From Clostridia bacterium (GTDB lineage: Bacteria; Bacillota; Clostridia; TANB77; CAG-508): a DNA stretch of 13,715 bases. Each line of letters starts with the position of its first letter. The first letter of the stretch is position 1. The stretch spans positions 1-13,715 of the forward strand of contig CAAECB010000039.1 of NCBI GenBank assembly GCA_900754285.1, given 5' to 3'. Shown one piece after another: positions 13,289-13,715 of this stretch. The notes under the pieces were generated by a model that did not search any database, had not been told where the DNA came from, and worked only from the letters and a program-made list of their open reading frames with translations. The translations under genes were made by a program, and so were the position numbers.

Positions 13289-13715
13289 TTTATGGGTGGC
13301 TGTGAGTACACCAAATCCTTTACTGTTGAAAATACTATCGGTGCCTATGTCGTTTCTTTTAGAGGTTCCATTATCTTTATACTTGATTATTAGTATTTTT
13401 AACATACAGGTTAATAGAAAAAAGAAGTTGTGTTATATTCTTTCAACTGGTGCTATATCTAATATATGTACATTATTTATACCTATTCCTTTTAATGTAA
13501 TTATAACATACCTGGCTATGTTTTTAATAATACATTTTACATTTAAAACTAATGCTGTAAAAACTATATTAGCTGGATTATTACCTACTTTTGTTTTTAC
13601 AATAGTACAAAATTTACTTTTTAATCCATATATTACTTTATTAAATATAACATACGACCAAGCAATAGGTACTGTGATTTATAAATTGCCATTTGCATTA
13701 TTTGTTTATTTATTA
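13269..13715 (+). CDS. AgrC-like sensor histidine kinase, N-terminal membrane part (runs off the right edge)
   Basis: An ATG at 13269, nine bases after GGAGG and inside the end of the response-regulator gene, opens 149 codons with no stop before the window ends. The product starts MSNFLNNLWVAVSTPN and is almost entirely hydrophobic. About five membrane segments are visible (near 22-46, 55-71, 74-92, 98-116 and 138-149), separated by short basic loops such as NRKKK at 49-53. This is the layout of the sensor half of AgrC/LytS-like kinases, whose dimerisation and ATP-binding parts would lie beyond the window. The kinase call rests on the layout, the overlap with a LytTR regulator and recalled similarity of the opening to clostridial kinases; the catalytic domain is not seen. 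Confidence 0.75.
   Translation, partial: MSNFLNNLWVAVSTPNPLLLKILSVPMSFLLEVPLSLYLIISIFNIQVNRKKKLCYILSTGAISNICTLFIPIPFNVIITYLAMFLIIHFTFKTNAVKTILAGLLPTFVFTIVQNLLFNPYITLLNITYDQAIGTVIYKLPFALFVYLL

Noticed and set aside
12938..13405. 155-codon minus-strand frame over the response regulator and kinase genes
   Set aside because: Ile/Asn-rich shadow; the plus-strand genes there have clear motifs and binding sites.
1..13715. tRNA genes, rRNA genes or a CRISPR array
   Set aside because: No cloverleaf-like GC-richer stretch with a T-loop signature and no regularly spaced direct repeats were seen on either strand.

Overview
The window is strongly AT-rich chromosomal DNA from a low-GC Gram-positive anaerobe, most likely an uncultured gut-type member of the Clostridia. 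This rests on the GatCAB amidotransferase, family II pyrophosphatase, Hsp33, an AgrA/AgrC-type two-component pair, a rubredoxin domain, a clostridial pilin-like protein, and strong AGGAGG/AAAGGAG ribosome binding sites. TGA is used as a stop, so the standard bacterial code applies. I see no rRNA, tRNA, CRISPR array, transposase, integrase or phage structural gene.

Layout. (1) 1-373: the 5' part of an unrecognised minus-strand gene, then a perfect 17-bp hairpin and a copy of a GC-richer dispersed hairpin repeat. (2) 374-2306, minus: hslO (Hsp33) followed by ppaC (Mn-dependent pyrophosphatase), driven from a very good promoter at 2347-2375. (3) 2382-4263, plus: two accessory genes with separate promoters. 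One encodes a zinc-dependent phospholipase C-like protein preceded by a 26-bp palindrome; the other encodes an unrecognised membrane-anchored protein. (4) 4335-6049, minus: rpiB followed by a TagO/WecA-type polyprenyl-phosphate sugar-phosphate transferase with a complete rubredoxin domain fused to its cytoplasmic C-terminus. (5) 6205-6621, plus: rpsT (ribosomal protein S20) with its own promoter and a bidirectional terminator. (6) 6684-7985, minus: a pilin-type N-terminal segment joined to a formylglycine-generating-enzyme/C-type-lectin-like domain. It resembles the variable proteins of diversity-generating retroelements, but no reverse transcriptase or template repeat is visible. (7) about 7986-8612: some 600 bases without a convincing gene, holding a 77-nt near-perfect hairpin, a terminator-like hairpin and a cluster of dispersed repeats. 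(8) 8613-8864, plus: a small two-helix membrane protein. (9) 8915-12269, minus: the gatC-gatA-gatB operon. (10) 12471-13715, plus: a LytTR response regulator overlapping the start of an AgrC-like sensor kinase that runs off the end.

How the genes work together. Most of the window is housekeeping: charging Asn/Gln tRNAs by transamidation, ribosome assembly, pyrophosphate removal, oxidative protein protection, pentose phosphate metabolism and the first step of wall-polymer synthesis. The accessory content is the phospholipase-like/membrane protein pair, the pilin-lectin protein and the two-component system. The best candidates for something undescribed are the glycosyl-1-phosphate transferase-rubredoxin fusion, the possible retroelement-diversified pilin-like protein, and the family of hairpin repeats that sit at gene stop codons.

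Start codons: in several genes the longest reading frame begins at a decoy codon inside or too close to the ribosome binding site. The starts given here use the downstream ATG at normal spacing.
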